DNA of 48,605 bases. It comes from Acidobacteriaceae bacterium. GTDB lineage: Bacteria > Acidobacteriota > Terriglobia > Terriglobales > Acidobacteriaceae. The stretch spans positions 41,772-90,376 of the forward strand of contig PLHQ01000129.1 in NCBI GenBank assembly GCA_003138975.1, in the 5' to 3' direction. Below are positions 16,863-25,169 of the stretch, piece after piece; within the stretch, counting starts at the first letter, position 1, and each line of letters starts with the position of its first letter. Under the pieces are notes generated by a model, which saw only the letters and a program-made list of their open reading frames with translations, was not told where the DNA came from and made no database searches. A program made the translations under genes and the position numbers.

Positions 16863-17933
16863 TTGAGGAGATCGGACAAACTCATTGTGAGACCTTCAGC
16901 CTTGCTTTCTTTCGCAAAGTGGGGATTCTGTATCTTGTTCCTGGCGGGATTGGCCTTTGCTTGCTACCGTCGTCCAATTGACAATCTCGACCGTTACATT
17001 TACGAAGCAGCGGTCCGTGGAAAATCCCAATCCGTCCAGGTCGTGTACCCCATCGTGAAACATGAGAGCCCTCGGGCCGAAGAGAGCTCCATTCTGGATA
17101 GTCCTCAGCACCTTTTGGAACTGGAGCCGATGTACACCATTCGGCCTATCTATCTAGTCGTTATTCGGGTTGTGAGTAGCGTTTTTCTCATGCAAAGTGC
17201 CATCCGCTTTATTTCGGCAACGGCACTATTTGGCATCGGGATCATCGTTCTGGTTTGGACGAAACGGCCACTTCTAAGTTGCTTGCTCGTCGCTGCATCG
17301 CCAGTTGTTTCATTGGGCAGATTAGGCGGGCCCGATGCGTTGGCCGCTTCGTTGTGATTCCCGCGCTGTGGCTTTTGGGTCGGCAGGATCGGAATTGCCC
17401 TTGGTCTTCTGTTCGTTTCGCTTGGAGTGCGAACGGACAACATTTTAATTCTGTTTGCCGTTCTGGTGTGCCTGGCGTGGAAACAGAGACTGCCAAGGTC
17501 GATTGCGGCAGTACTTGCCGCGTTCGCAATCGGGATCGTCCTCGGCATCAATCATTGGGCTGGGAACTACGGCTGGATTGTCCTTTTTCGCTTCAGTTTC
17601 ATTAGCGGTCGTTACCCGGCCCAGATACCGCACGTGCTCACGATCAGAGAATATGTCTACGCCCTTGTGTATGGAGCGGTGGGGGTAGCCGACCGCGTGG
17701 CAGTTTGGATTCTTCTGGGACTTTTGGCTTGGAGACGTCGCCAAGACCCTTTGTTGATAGTTGTTAGCTTCGCCGTTCTGGCACATTTTCTTCTTTATCC
17801 ATCGCCTGAAGATCGTTACCTGGTCTGGGCGTACGTGATCACGGGAATTGTCCTGATAAGGTCATTCGATGAACAGCACAGACAGACCGGTGTAGCGGCT
17901 TTGACGCATGACGATTCTGTCCGGTTGCTGTGA
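16863..17933 (+). pseudogene. Polytopic membrane protein (glycosyltransferase-like), frame-disrupted
   Basis: Two same-frame pieces, 16863-17357 and about 17358-17933, together give a protein of about 356 residues with many hydrophobic helices. Examples are FAKWGFCILFLAGLAFACYR and GIALGLLFVSLGVRTDNILI. Between 17350 and 17395 the natural reading moves to another frame (VVIPALWLLGRQD) and then returns, so a TGA at 17355 interrupts frame 1. Two compensating indels about 40 bases apart explain this. The helix pattern, with an Asp-rich first loop (RPIDNLDRYIYEAAV), resembles GT-C/DUF2029-type membrane glycosyltransferases, but the family is uncertain. Start is TTG 16863 or GTG 16887. Confidence 0.6.
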
Positions 17934-18162
17934 CGAATGCGGAAGGTCGGGGGGGCGGCGTCTCTTCCTCAAGTTTCAGGTTTCGCACGCTAGGATCCTT
18001 CTGAAGCCTGACGCTAAGTCTTTTCCACCCGATGCCCGCTCTGCCCCGTTAAACCGATTTTCTGCGCGTTTGACCCCTGTCGTTTGCAAAAGTCCTCTCC
18101 AATACGAGAACATACAAGGTTTGCACATCCCTATAGATTCTTACTGAGGAAGCGGCCAACAT

Positions 18163-19557
18163 ATGGCGACACCGAAGAAATCCGCGAAGACGGCGCAGGT
18201 TGAAGTGAAATCAGCAGGCAAGGCGAAGAGCGGTTCCTCGCACAACGGCACGATCCAACCCGCGAAAGGAAAGCTGGGAGTGATGATCCCGGGCATGGGT
18301 GCGGTGGCGACGACCTTTGTTGCTGGTGTAGAGGCGATCCGCAAGGGACTGGCGAAACCGATCGGGTCGCTGACGCAGATGGGCACGGTTCGGCTGGGCA
18401 AGCGCACGGACGGCCGTTCGCCGAAGATCAAAGAGTTTGTACCTCTGGCCGGACTCGACGACCTGGTGTTCACTGGCTGGGACATCTTTGAAGACAACAT
18501 GTACGAGGCGGCCTCGAATGCCGGCGTGCTGGATCAAAGGCTGCTCGACCAGTTAAAGCCATTTCTTTCGTCGGTGAAGCCGCTGTCGGCGGTGTTTGAT
18601 CACAATTATGTGAAGAAGATCGACGGGCCGAATGTGAAGAAGGGCAAGACGAAGATGGATCTTGCCGAGCAGTTGCGGGAGGACATCCGCGACTTCAGGA
18701 AAACCAGTGGATCGAGCCGGTTGATCACGATGTGGTGCGGATCAACTGAGTCCTATATCGAGCCGACGGCAGCGCACCAATCGGTGAAGTCGTTCGAAAA
18801 GGCGCTGCGCGAAAACGACGAGATGATTGCGCCCTCGATGATATACGCCTACGCGTCATTGATGGAGGGAGTGCCGTTCGCGAATGGCGCGCCGAATCTC
18901 ACGGTGGACTTGCCGGCGATGCTCGAACTCTCGCGACAGAACGAAGCGCCGATCTGCGGAAAAGATTTCAAGACCGGGCAGACGCTGATGAAGACGGTTC
19001 TAGCACCGGCATTCAAGGCGCGGTTACTCGGCCTGAGCGGTTGGTATTCGACCAACATTCTGGGCAACCGTGACGGAGAAGTGCTCGATGATCCGGGCTC
19101 GTTCAAGACGAAGGAAGAGTCGAAGCTGGGAGTGCTGGAGCACATTCTGCAGCCTGCGTTGTATCCCGAGTTATACGGGAATATTTTCCACAAGGTTCGC
19201 ATCAACTATTATCCGCCACGCGGTGATAACAAAGAGGGTTGGGACAATATTGACATCTTCGGATGGCTGGGTTATCCGATGCAGATTAAGGTGGACTTCC
19301 TGTGCCGCGACTCGATTCTTGCGGCGCCGATTGTGCTCGATCTCGTGCTACTGATGGATCTGGCAAAGCGCTGTTCGGAACTCCGCGGGCTGGGCATTCA
19401 AGAATGGTTAAGCTTTTACTTTAAGTCGCCGATGACCGCGCCGGGGCTTTATCCCGAACACGATTTGTTTATTCAGTTGATGAAGCTGAAGAACACGCTG
19501 CGGCACTTGAAGGGCGAGGAACTGATCACGCACTTGGGGTTGGAGTATTACGACTAG
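18163..19557 (+). CDS. ino1: Myo-inositol-1-phosphate synthase
   Basis: Converts glucose-6-phosphate to myo-inositol-1-phosphate with NAD, feeding inositol lipids or solutes. 464 residues. After a Lys/Ala-rich N-terminal tail of about 35 residues comes the Rossmann loop KLGVMIPGMGAVATTFVAGV, with the altered Gly pattern of this family. Then follow LVFTGWDIFEDNMYEAA, PICGKDFKTGQTLMKTVLAP, GWYSTNILGNRDGEVLDDP and MQIKVDFLCRDSILAAPIVL. All are typical of bacterial Ino1. The gene is preceded by GAGGAAG and followed by a GC-rich hairpin, so it is likely monocistronic. Confidence 0.95.
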   Translation: MATPKKSAKTAQVEVKSAGKAKSGSSHNGTIQPAKGKLGVMIPGMGAVATTFVAGVEAIRKGLAKPIGSLTQMGTVRLGKRTDGRSPKIKEFVPLAGLDDLVFTGWDIFEDNMYEAASNAGVLDQRLLDQLKPFLSSVKPLSAVFDHNYVKKIDGPNVKKGKTKMDLAEQLREDIRDFRKTSGSSRLITMWCGSTESYIEPTAAHQSVKSFEKALRENDEMIAPSMIYAYASLMEGVPFANGAPNLTVDLPAMLELSRQNEAPICGKDFKTGQTLMKTVLAPAFKARLLGLSGWYSTNILGNRDGEVLDDPGSFKTKEESKLGVLEHILQPALYPELYGNIFHKVRINYYPPRGDNKEGWDNIDIFGWLGYPMQIKVDFLCRDSILAAPIVLDLVLLMDLAKRCSELRGLGIQEWLSFYFKSPMTAPGLYPEHDLFIQLMKLKNTLRHLKGEELITHLGLEYYD

Positions 19558-19565
19558 CTCGTGTG

Positions 19566-19587
19566 GCGCGGGCGCCCTCGCCCGCGC
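19566..19587 (+). terminator. GC-rich hairpin after ino1
   Basis: GCGCGGGCG, loop CCCT, CGCCCGCGC: a perfect 9-bp stem just after the ino1 stop. No U-run follows (GTAATTAC), so it may act as a stabilising hairpin, a transcription barrier between convergent genes, or a copy of an interspersed GC-rich repeat. Confidence 0.5.
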
Positions 19588-19591
19588 GTAA

Positions 19592-19770
19592 TTACCTCAA
19601 GCCTTCCCAAGCTTCAGGTGGTTCGATCGCCGATTCGATGTCGCCGACGATCTTGATGATGCCCCTCAGCGGGCCTAAGAACTTTTTCTTCGGCTTTGCG
19701 AGATGCGCGAGCTTCGCTTGAGGCTGGCAAGGATCCTTCGGTTGGTCCGAGGTCTTTTTTCCTTAGTCAT
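19592..19770 (-). pseudogene. Small antitoxin-like gene broken at an A6 run (tentative)
   Basis: From an ATG at 19770 the frame reads MTKEK and then leaves the frame at a run of six A. Adding one A would give a 58-residue protein ending LAKPKKKFLGPLRGIIKIVG, then DIESAIEPPEAWEGLR and a TAA at 19592. The end resembles the C-terminal tails of Phd/prevent-host-death antitoxins (charged, G-x-L-x-G, ending with an E-x-W-E pattern), though the likeness is weak. No toxin gene adjoins. It is probably a remnant or an indel error. Confidence 0.35.
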
Positions 19771-19808
19771 CACGCTCACCAACGATCATTTCAAAAGCAT
19801 TTCTCGCT

Positions 19809-21101
19809 CTAGGCGAGCTTCTTCTCGCGTTTATACTCGTCGAACTTTTCCAGAAAGCGATCAATATCCTTCTTCTGCAAATAATAGGGCGTCGACAACC
19901 GTAGCTTGTTGGGGTCGCCGCCGCGGATGCGGATCTTGTGCATCTTCCACATCCAGTTTTCCAAGTCCATGCGCGGGACGGGTGGGACGTTGACCGTCAC
20001 GATGGCGCAGCGCAGGGCGGGATCAGGCGAGGTCCAGGATTCGGCGCCGCATTTTTTCATCCCAGCCAGCATGTAATCGGCAAGGGTACGATGACGGCGC
20101 TCGATTCGATCCAAGCCTATGTCGTCGGCGAGCTTGATGGAGGCGCGTAGTCCCCAGAGGGCTGGCACGTTGGAGCTGCCGATGCGCTGGAAGCGCTCGG
20201 CACGCAATTTGGGATCGTTCCACCCTTCCGTGACGATCGTGTTCCAGAGGCGGTCGATGACTTCGTCGCGCACATACAGGAAGCCGGAGCCTTTGGGAGC
20301 TTGCAGCCATTTGTGCGGGCTGGAAGAGTACAGGTCGCAGCCGAGGTCGTGAAGGTTCAGGCGCATCATGCCGGGCACGTGAGCGCCGTCCACGGCGGAG
20401 AGAATGCCCTTTGAGCGGGCGAGCGCGCTGAGTTCTTTCGCAGGCAGCACGACACCGGAGAATGTAGTAATGTGGCTGAAGAAAATGACGCGGGTGCGGG
20501 AGGTGATGGCGTCGTTGAAGAGATTGAGAACCTGGGCAGCGTCTTTCACGGGACGCGGAAGCGTGACTTTCCTTACGACAATGCCGTAGCGCTTAGCCTT
20601 GAGATTCCAGGGATGCTCGCCGCCGGGATGCTCCTGGTCGGTCATGAGGACTTCGTCGCCCGGCTTCAGGTCGACACCATTAGCGATATAGCTATTAGCT
20701 TCGGTGGCATTACGGAGCAGAGCGATCTCATCGCGACGGCAGCCCACGAAGGCGGCCAGGGGATCGCGGAATTCGTTCCAGGAGGCGTATCCCCAGATGG
20801 GATAGTCTTCGGGATCCTGCTGGTCCATTTTCTCGGTAGTGGTGTAGCCGTCGAAAATGGCGCGCAGCACCGGAACTGGGCTGGAGCCGACGGTGCCGTT
20901 GTTGAGGTAAATCTCATCCTCCGGGATGAGGAATTGTTTGCGAATCTCAGCCCAGTAGGCGTCTTCGTTCGCCTCGAACAGGGTGGAGTCCGGAAGAGTG
21001 GCGGGCACGCCCGCAAGTTGCGCGAGTAGATTCCCGCGCAGGGCGGCAGCGCCGGCGAGCCCGGTAGCGGCGGTGGAGAGAAAACGGCGACGGTCGAGCA
21101 A
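19809..21101 (-). CDS. Tat-exported class V aminotransferase (isopenicillin-N-epimerase/SufS-like fold)
   Basis: 430 residues. The N-terminus is a twin-arginine signal, DRRRFLSTAATGLAGAAAL. The rest is a fold-type I PLP enzyme of the class V family: EIYLNNGTVGSSP near the start, LLRNATEANSYIANG (substrate/cofactor region), EHPGGEHPW, FFSHITTFSGVVLP, the PLP-phosphate Asp in SAVDGAHVPG, and Schiff-base Lys at about 261 in SSSPHKWLQAPKGSGF. Such proteins are annotated as isopenicillin N epimerase-like or cysteine desulfurase-like; the true substrate is unknown. The TTG start at 21101 is set by a perfect AGGAGG 5 bases upstream; longer readings to 21287 would bury the Tat signal. Confidence 0.9.
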   Translation of the reverse strand: MLDRRRFLSTAATGLAGAAALRGNLLAQLAGVPATLPDSTLFEANEDAYWAEIRKQFLIPEDEIYLNNGTVGSSPVPVLRAIFDGYTTTEKMDQQDPEDYPIWGYASWNEFRDPLAAFVGCRRDEIALLRNATEANSYIANGVDLKPGDEVLMTDQEHPGGEHPWNLKAKRYGIVVRKVTLPRPVKDAAQVLNLFNDAITSRTRVIFFSHITTFSGVVLPAKELSALARSKGILSAVDGAHVPGMMRLNLHDLGCDLYSSSPHKWLQAPKGSGFLYVRDEVIDRLWNTIVTEGWNDPKLRAERFQRIGSSNVPALWGLRASIKLADDIGLDRIERRHRTLADYMLAGMKKCGAESWTSPDPALRCAIVTVNVPPVPRMDLENWMWKMHKIRIRGGDPNKLRLSTPYYLQKKDIDRFLEKFDEYKREKKLA

Positions 21102-21106
21102 GGGCA

Positions 21107-21112
21107 CCTCCT
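21107..21112 (-). promoter_or_regulatory. Shine-Dalgarno site deciding the TTG start of the aminotransferase
   Basis: AGGAGG on the minus strand is separated by 5 bases (TGCCC) from TTG 21101, placing the twin-arginine motif at residues 4-6 of the product. Confidence 0.7.
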
Positions 21113-21334
21113 GATCCAACGGAAGACGAAGGGGCCATGTTACGACTGAGCTGAAAATGGGGCAAGGGCGCTTGGCGCACGATATCTTGAACCAGGATTG
21201 CTCCCCTTCCTTACCTAAAACCGGATAACCCCCTGGGCCAAAGGCTGCGTCTAACTTTATAGGCAAGTTCTGGATCGGGGTGTGCATGCCGGGCGTATAA
21301 TCCGGGTAAGAGTGGGTCGGGTAAAGGAGTTCCT

Positions 21335-22441
21335 ATGAAGTTGCGTCGGTTGGCGATCGCGGTGGGATTGGCGGCGTTCAGCGCAGTGCCCTGGACGATG
21401 GCGCAGGATCAGGACAAGAATACGAACCAGCCAAAGTCGGGCGACGTGCAAAACGCTCCCGCGCAGCCGCCGGCCAATCTGCCGACGCAGGATGACAGTC
21501 AGATCAAGCACGATGGCTCGAAGACCGACGTGGATGCGGTGGGTAATCGCAATGTCGGTTGCGGCCGCGGCGTGGGCAACTGGTACAGCATAGAGCGGCA
21601 AGTGGCCATGGGGCGATCTTATGCCCAGCAGGTTGAATCGCAGATCAAGCTGGTAAATGATCCTGTGGTCACGGAGTATGTCAACCGAATCGGGCAGAAC
21701 CTGGTACGGAACTCGGATGCGCAGGTGCCATTCACGATCAAGGTGATCGACTCCGATGTGGTGAACGCCATGGCGCTGCCGGGTGGATTCTTCTATGTGA
21801 ATTCCGGATTGATCCTCGCCGCCGACGAAGAAGCGGAAATGGCGGGCGTTATGGCCCACGAAATCGCGCACGTGGCGGCCTGCCATCTGGCCCGCGAACA
21901 AACGCGTGGAACATTGATGCAACTGGCCACCATTCCTCTGATCTTTGTGGGCGGGGGAATTGGCTACGGAGCTTACGAAGCTGCGGGACCAGCGGCGATG
22001 CTTGGCTTTCTGAAATTCTCGCGCGGGTTCGAGGCGGAAGCGGACTATCTTGGCGTCGAATACATGTATCGCGCCGGCTACGATCCGTCTGCTTTTGTTT
22101 CTTTCTTCGAAAAGATTCAGGCGATGGAGAAGAAGAAGCCAGGTACGCTGGCCAAAACCTTCGATACGCATCCGCAGACTCCAGACCGTATCGAGAAAAC
22201 GCAAGAAGAGATTAGAAAGATTCTGCCGGCGAAGGCGGAATACGTTGTGACCACTTCGGAATTCGACGATGTAAAATCGCGGCTGGCGTCGATTGAGAAT
22301 CGCCACAAGGTCCTGGATCAGAGAGACGAGAACAAACCCAGCTTGCGACGGACTTCCGCCAGCGGGGACGACAAATCGGGAACCAGCAACCCCGACGATG
22401 ATCGTCCGACTCTGAAACGGCGGGATGATTCGTCGAACTAG
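21335..22441 (+). CDS. Secreted M48 family zinc metalloprotease
   Basis: 368 residues. The signal peptide is MKLRRLAIAVGLAAFSAVPW followed by TMAQ. The peptidase domain has ALPGGFFYVNSGLI, the zinc motif HEIAHVAACHLA with first His at about residue 175, and the downstream Glu at about 233 in FEAEADYLGVEYMYRAGYDP. TFDTHPQTPDRI is typical of BepA-like periplasmic M48 proteases that police outer-membrane assembly. The C-terminal 50 residues are Asp/Arg/Ser-rich and probably disordered. AAAGGAG lies 5 bases before the ATG. A strong terminator follows. Confidence 0.94.
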   Translation: MKLRRLAIAVGLAAFSAVPWTMAQDQDKNTNQPKSGDVQNAPAQPPANLPTQDDSQIKHDGSKTDVDAVGNRNVGCGRGVGNWYSIERQVAMGRSYAQQVESQIKLVNDPVVTEYVNRIGQNLVRNSDAQVPFTIKVIDSDVVNAMALPGGFFYVNSGLILAADEEAEMAGVMAHEIAHVAACHLAREQTRGTLMQLATIPLIFVGGGIGYGAYEAAGPAAMLGFLKFSRGFEAEADYLGVEYMYRAGYDPSAFVSFFEKIQAMEKKKPGTLAKTFDTHPQTPDRIEKTQEEIRKILPAKAEYVVTTSEFDDVKSRLASIENRHKVLDQRDENKPSLRRTSASGDDKSGTSNPDDDRPTLKRRDDSSN

Positions 22442-22459
22442 GTGCTGGATGGGTCAGTG

Positions 22460-22486
22460 ACCGGCGGCCATGGCCGCCGGTTTTTG
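22460..22486 (+). terminator. Rho-independent terminator after the M48 protease
   Basis: ACCGGCGGC, loop CATG, GCCGCCGGT, then TTTTTG. A 9-bp perfect stem with U-run, 18 bases after the stop. Confidence 0.9.
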
Positions 22487-22644
22487 TGTTTGCGACGCGC
22501 GAGATGCGGATTTATTTGGGCTGGACGGGCCAGAACTGTAATATGGTCACGGAACTACGTGATCCCGGTCATAGCGGCAGGTTATGGAATCAAGTAAGGG
22601 TAGACTACGTTAGCAGTATAGCGATATAGAGGAGCTGCACTTTC

Positions 22645-23955
22645 ATGCCACAGAACACACTCACCATCACCGACAATCGCACCGGTCAGACGTATACCAT
22701 CCCCATCGAGGATGGCACAATCCGGGCGATGAACCTGCGGCAAATCAAGACGGGTCCGGAAGATTTTGGACTGATGACCTACGATCCGGCGTTCATGAAC
22801 ACGGCATCATGCCGCAGCAGCATCACCTACATTGATGGTGACCAGGGGATTCTGCGCTATCGCGGATATCCTATCGAAGTGCTGGCCGAGCGCTGCACCT
22901 TCCTGGAAGTCGCGTATCTCCTGTTGTTCGGAGAATTGCCGACGGAGCCCCAACTGAAGAACTGGGTGCATGACATCACGCACCACACTATGCTTCACGA
23001 GAGCACAAAGAAATTCATGGAAGGTTTCCGCTACGATGGCCATCCTATGGGAATGTTTGTGAGCACGGTGGCCGCGCTGTCAACCGTCTATCCGGACGCC
23101 CGCCATGTGCACGACGCCAGTAACCGGCTGCTTCAGATCCAGCGGTTGATTGGTAAAGTGCCCTCCATTGCGGCCATGTCATACCGGCATAACGTGGGAT
23201 TTCCCTATGTGTATCCGGACAATGATTTGAACTATGCCGAGAACTTCATGAACATGCTGTGGAAGATGGTCGAGCCGAAGTATGTGGCCAATCCGGCGAT
23301 TGCGCGGGCGCTCGACATTCTATTCATATTGCATGCGGACCACGAGCAAAACTGCGGCACCAACGCAATGCGCTCGGTGAGCAGCGCGCAAACCGATCCC
23401 TACCTCTCTATGGCGTCGGCAGCGTCTGCTCTGGCTGGACCGTTGCACGGCGGAGCCAATGAAGAAGTTTTGAAGATGCTAGATGAGATTGGCTCGAAGG
23501 ACAAAGTGCCCGCCTACATCCAGAAGGTGAAAGAAGGGCACTTCAAGTTGATGGGATTCGGACATCGCATCTACAAGAACTACGACCCTCGGGCGAAGAT
23601 CATTCGATGGTGCGCAGAGCAAGTTTTCGAGGTTACGGGACGCAACCCGAAACTGGAGATTGCTCTCGAGTTGGAGCGAATCGCGCTGGAAGATGATTAT
23701 TTTGTGAAGCGCAAGCTTTATCCTAATGTCGACTTCTATTCCGGCATCATGTACCAGGCGATGGGCTTCCGGCCAGAAATGTTCACGGTGCTTTTTGCCA
23801 TCCCGCGGACGGCAGGTTGGCTGGCGCAGTGGCAGGAGTTAATCACAGATCCGGAGCAGAAGATCGCCCGGCCCCGACAGGTCTACACAGGGCATGGAGC
23901 GCGGGAGTTTGTGCCGTTGGAAAAACGAACCTCAGCAGCTCTAGCGGCAGGCTAG
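22645..23955 (+). CDS. gltA: Citrate synthase
   Basis: Condenses acetyl-CoA and oxaloacetate in the TCA cycle. 436 residues, the length of the hexameric Gram-negative type. Catalytic residues are visible: His at about 268 in AGPLHGGANEEV, His at about 306 in MGFGHRIYKNYDPRAKI, and Asp at about 363 in YPNVDFYSGIMYQAMG. The N-terminal beta domain (NTLTITDNRTGQTYTIPIED) is also of the Gram-negative type. GAGGAG lies about 10 bases before the ATG. The 200-base upstream region carries a degenerate CRP/FNR-like dyad at 22558-22573. Confidence 0.97.
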   Translation: MPQNTLTITDNRTGQTYTIPIEDGTIRAMNLRQIKTGPEDFGLMTYDPAFMNTASCRSSITYIDGDQGILRYRGYPIEVLAERCTFLEVAYLLLFGELPTEPQLKNWVHDITHHTMLHESTKKFMEGFRYDGHPMGMFVSTVAALSTVYPDARHVHDASNRLLQIQRLIGKVPSIAAMSYRHNVGFPYVYPDNDLNYAENFMNMLWKMVEPKYVANPAIARALDILFILHADHEQNCGTNAMRSVSSAQTDPYLSMASAASALAGPLHGGANEEVLKMLDEIGSKDKVPAYIQKVKEGHFKLMGFGHRIYKNYDPRAKIIRWCAEQVFEVTGRNPKLEIALELERIALEDDYFVKRKLYPNVDFYSGIMYQAMGFRPEMFTVLFAIPRTAGWLAQWQELITDPEQKIARPRQVYTGHGAREFVPLEKRTSAALAAG

Positions 23956-24019
23956 ATTTCTAATCGCCTTTGCGCATGGGAACAACAGAGCTGATTGCCG
24001 TCAAGAACCCTAACTGCAT

Positions 24020-24256
24020 TCAGGCAGCTTCCTTGGTAGCGAGCGCGGCCATATACTGCCGCCTCTCGGACGGTGATGTGATGACCTTCATCTCCTGCCA
24101 ATCGTAGGGAAATTCTCTTCCGCAATCCAGGCACGCCACGTATGTTCCAGTCAATGCACCGGCTTTGGGTCGGCGTGCCTTTCCGCGGAGGGTTACGGGG
24201 AAACTATAACGCGAATGCCTACAACCGAAAATCGCATCAATCAATCTTGCCATCAT
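24020..24256 (-). CDS. Small zinc-ribbon-like protein (78 aa)
   Basis: It contains CRHSRYSFPVT near the start (Cys12, His14) and CLDCGREFPYDWQEMK (Cys42, Cys45), a possible four-ligand zinc knuckle. The tail is MAALATKEAA. GGAAGG lies about 7 bases before the ATG pair. I do not know a function. Small proteins of this look recur in Acidobacteriota genomes (inference from memory). It converges with gltA. Confidence 0.65.
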   Translation of the reverse strand: MMARLIDAIFGCRHSRYSFPVTLRGKARRPKAGALTGTYVACLDCGREFPYDWQEMKVITSPSERRQYMAALATKEAA

Positions 24257-24525
24257 GGAGCACCTTCCACCCTGGTTAATTCGCTTGGGCTCTTCTGACC
24301 GGGCCCTGTGCGAGAATCACTACGCCTGCGCTCAATTCCTTAGATTCAAGAGAGAGGAGAATGGTTTCGTATTCTTCGCGCAAGATGTTCCTGTTCTGGA
24401 ACTCGCAGCGCCAAGTTGTTGCTCAGCAATTGCTTGCCCGGACTCGAAGAATGAAACAGTATTGTTGCAGAATGACCTCTTCAGGCGTTAGCTATACTCC
24501 GAAGGTCGATTGGCGGGTGCTGATC

Positions 24526-25086
24526 CTACGTCAGATTGAAAGCCTTCTTGATAGTCCCGCGTTCCTGCTGAATTTTTTCCTGCAGAAGAGTAATGCTGTA
24601 GATGAGTTGCTCAGGACGCGGCGGACAGCCGGGAACATAAATGTCGACAGGAATCACCTGGTTCACACTTTGCACCAGCGCGTAATTATTGAAGACGCCG
24701 CCGGAGGTAGCACATGCTCCCATGGAAATCACCCACTTCGGCTCCGGCATCTGCTCCCATAATTGTCGGATCACTGGCGCCATCTTGTTGGACACACGCC
24801 CAGCAATGATCATCAGATCGCTCTGGCGCGGTGACGGGCGAAATACTTCCGCACCGAAGCGCGCAATATCGAATCGCGCTGCTCCCATCGACATCATCTC
24901 GATCGCGCAACAGGCCAAGCCAAACGTCATCGGCCAGATGGAACCCTTCCGCATCCAGTTCACGGCTGAATCGAGCGTGGTCAGCACCACGCCTTCCGGC
25001 GTGGGATTGCCGAAGGTCAGATCCTTAACCACTTTCTTGCCGTTTTCGAGATCTACGTAGGGGCCGAAATTTAATTCGCGGGACAT
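24526..25086 (-). CDS. nuoB: NADH-quinone oxidoreductase subunit B (NuoB), unlinked to other nuo genes
   Basis: Carries the terminal N2 [4Fe-4S] cluster of respiratory complex I. 186 residues. All four cluster cysteines are present: Cys59-Cys60 in [11 protein letters not shown], Cys125 in [10 protein letters not shown] and Cys154 in [31 protein letters not shown] is also conserved. The cluster set is intact, so a functional protein is expected. Neighbours are an MDR dehydrogenase and a zinc-ribbon gene; nuoA, nuoC and nuoD are not here, which is unusual for this normally operonic gene. Confidence 0.95.
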   Translation of the reverse strand: MSRELNFGPYVDLENGKKVVKDLTFGNPTPEGVVLTTLDSAVNWMRKGSIWPMTFGLACCAIEMMSMGAARFDIARFGAEVFRPSPRQSDLMIIAGRVSNKMAPVIRQLWEQMPEPKWVISMGACATSGGVFNNYALVQSVNQVIPVDIYVPGCPPRPEQLIYSITLLQEKIQQERGTIKKAFNLT

Positions 25087-25169
25087 GGAAGTATTCTAAA
25101 CCACAGAAGCTTCGGGGCACGCCTGCTGAGTCCAATTCGTCGCGGCTGCGAAAGCCGGTGGAAAAATGA

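Noticed and set aside
21257-22306. Minus-strand reading of 349 residues opposite the M48 protease
   Set aside because: The plus-strand gene has a signal peptide, HEIAH motif and terminator; the reverse reading is Arg/His-rich antisense.
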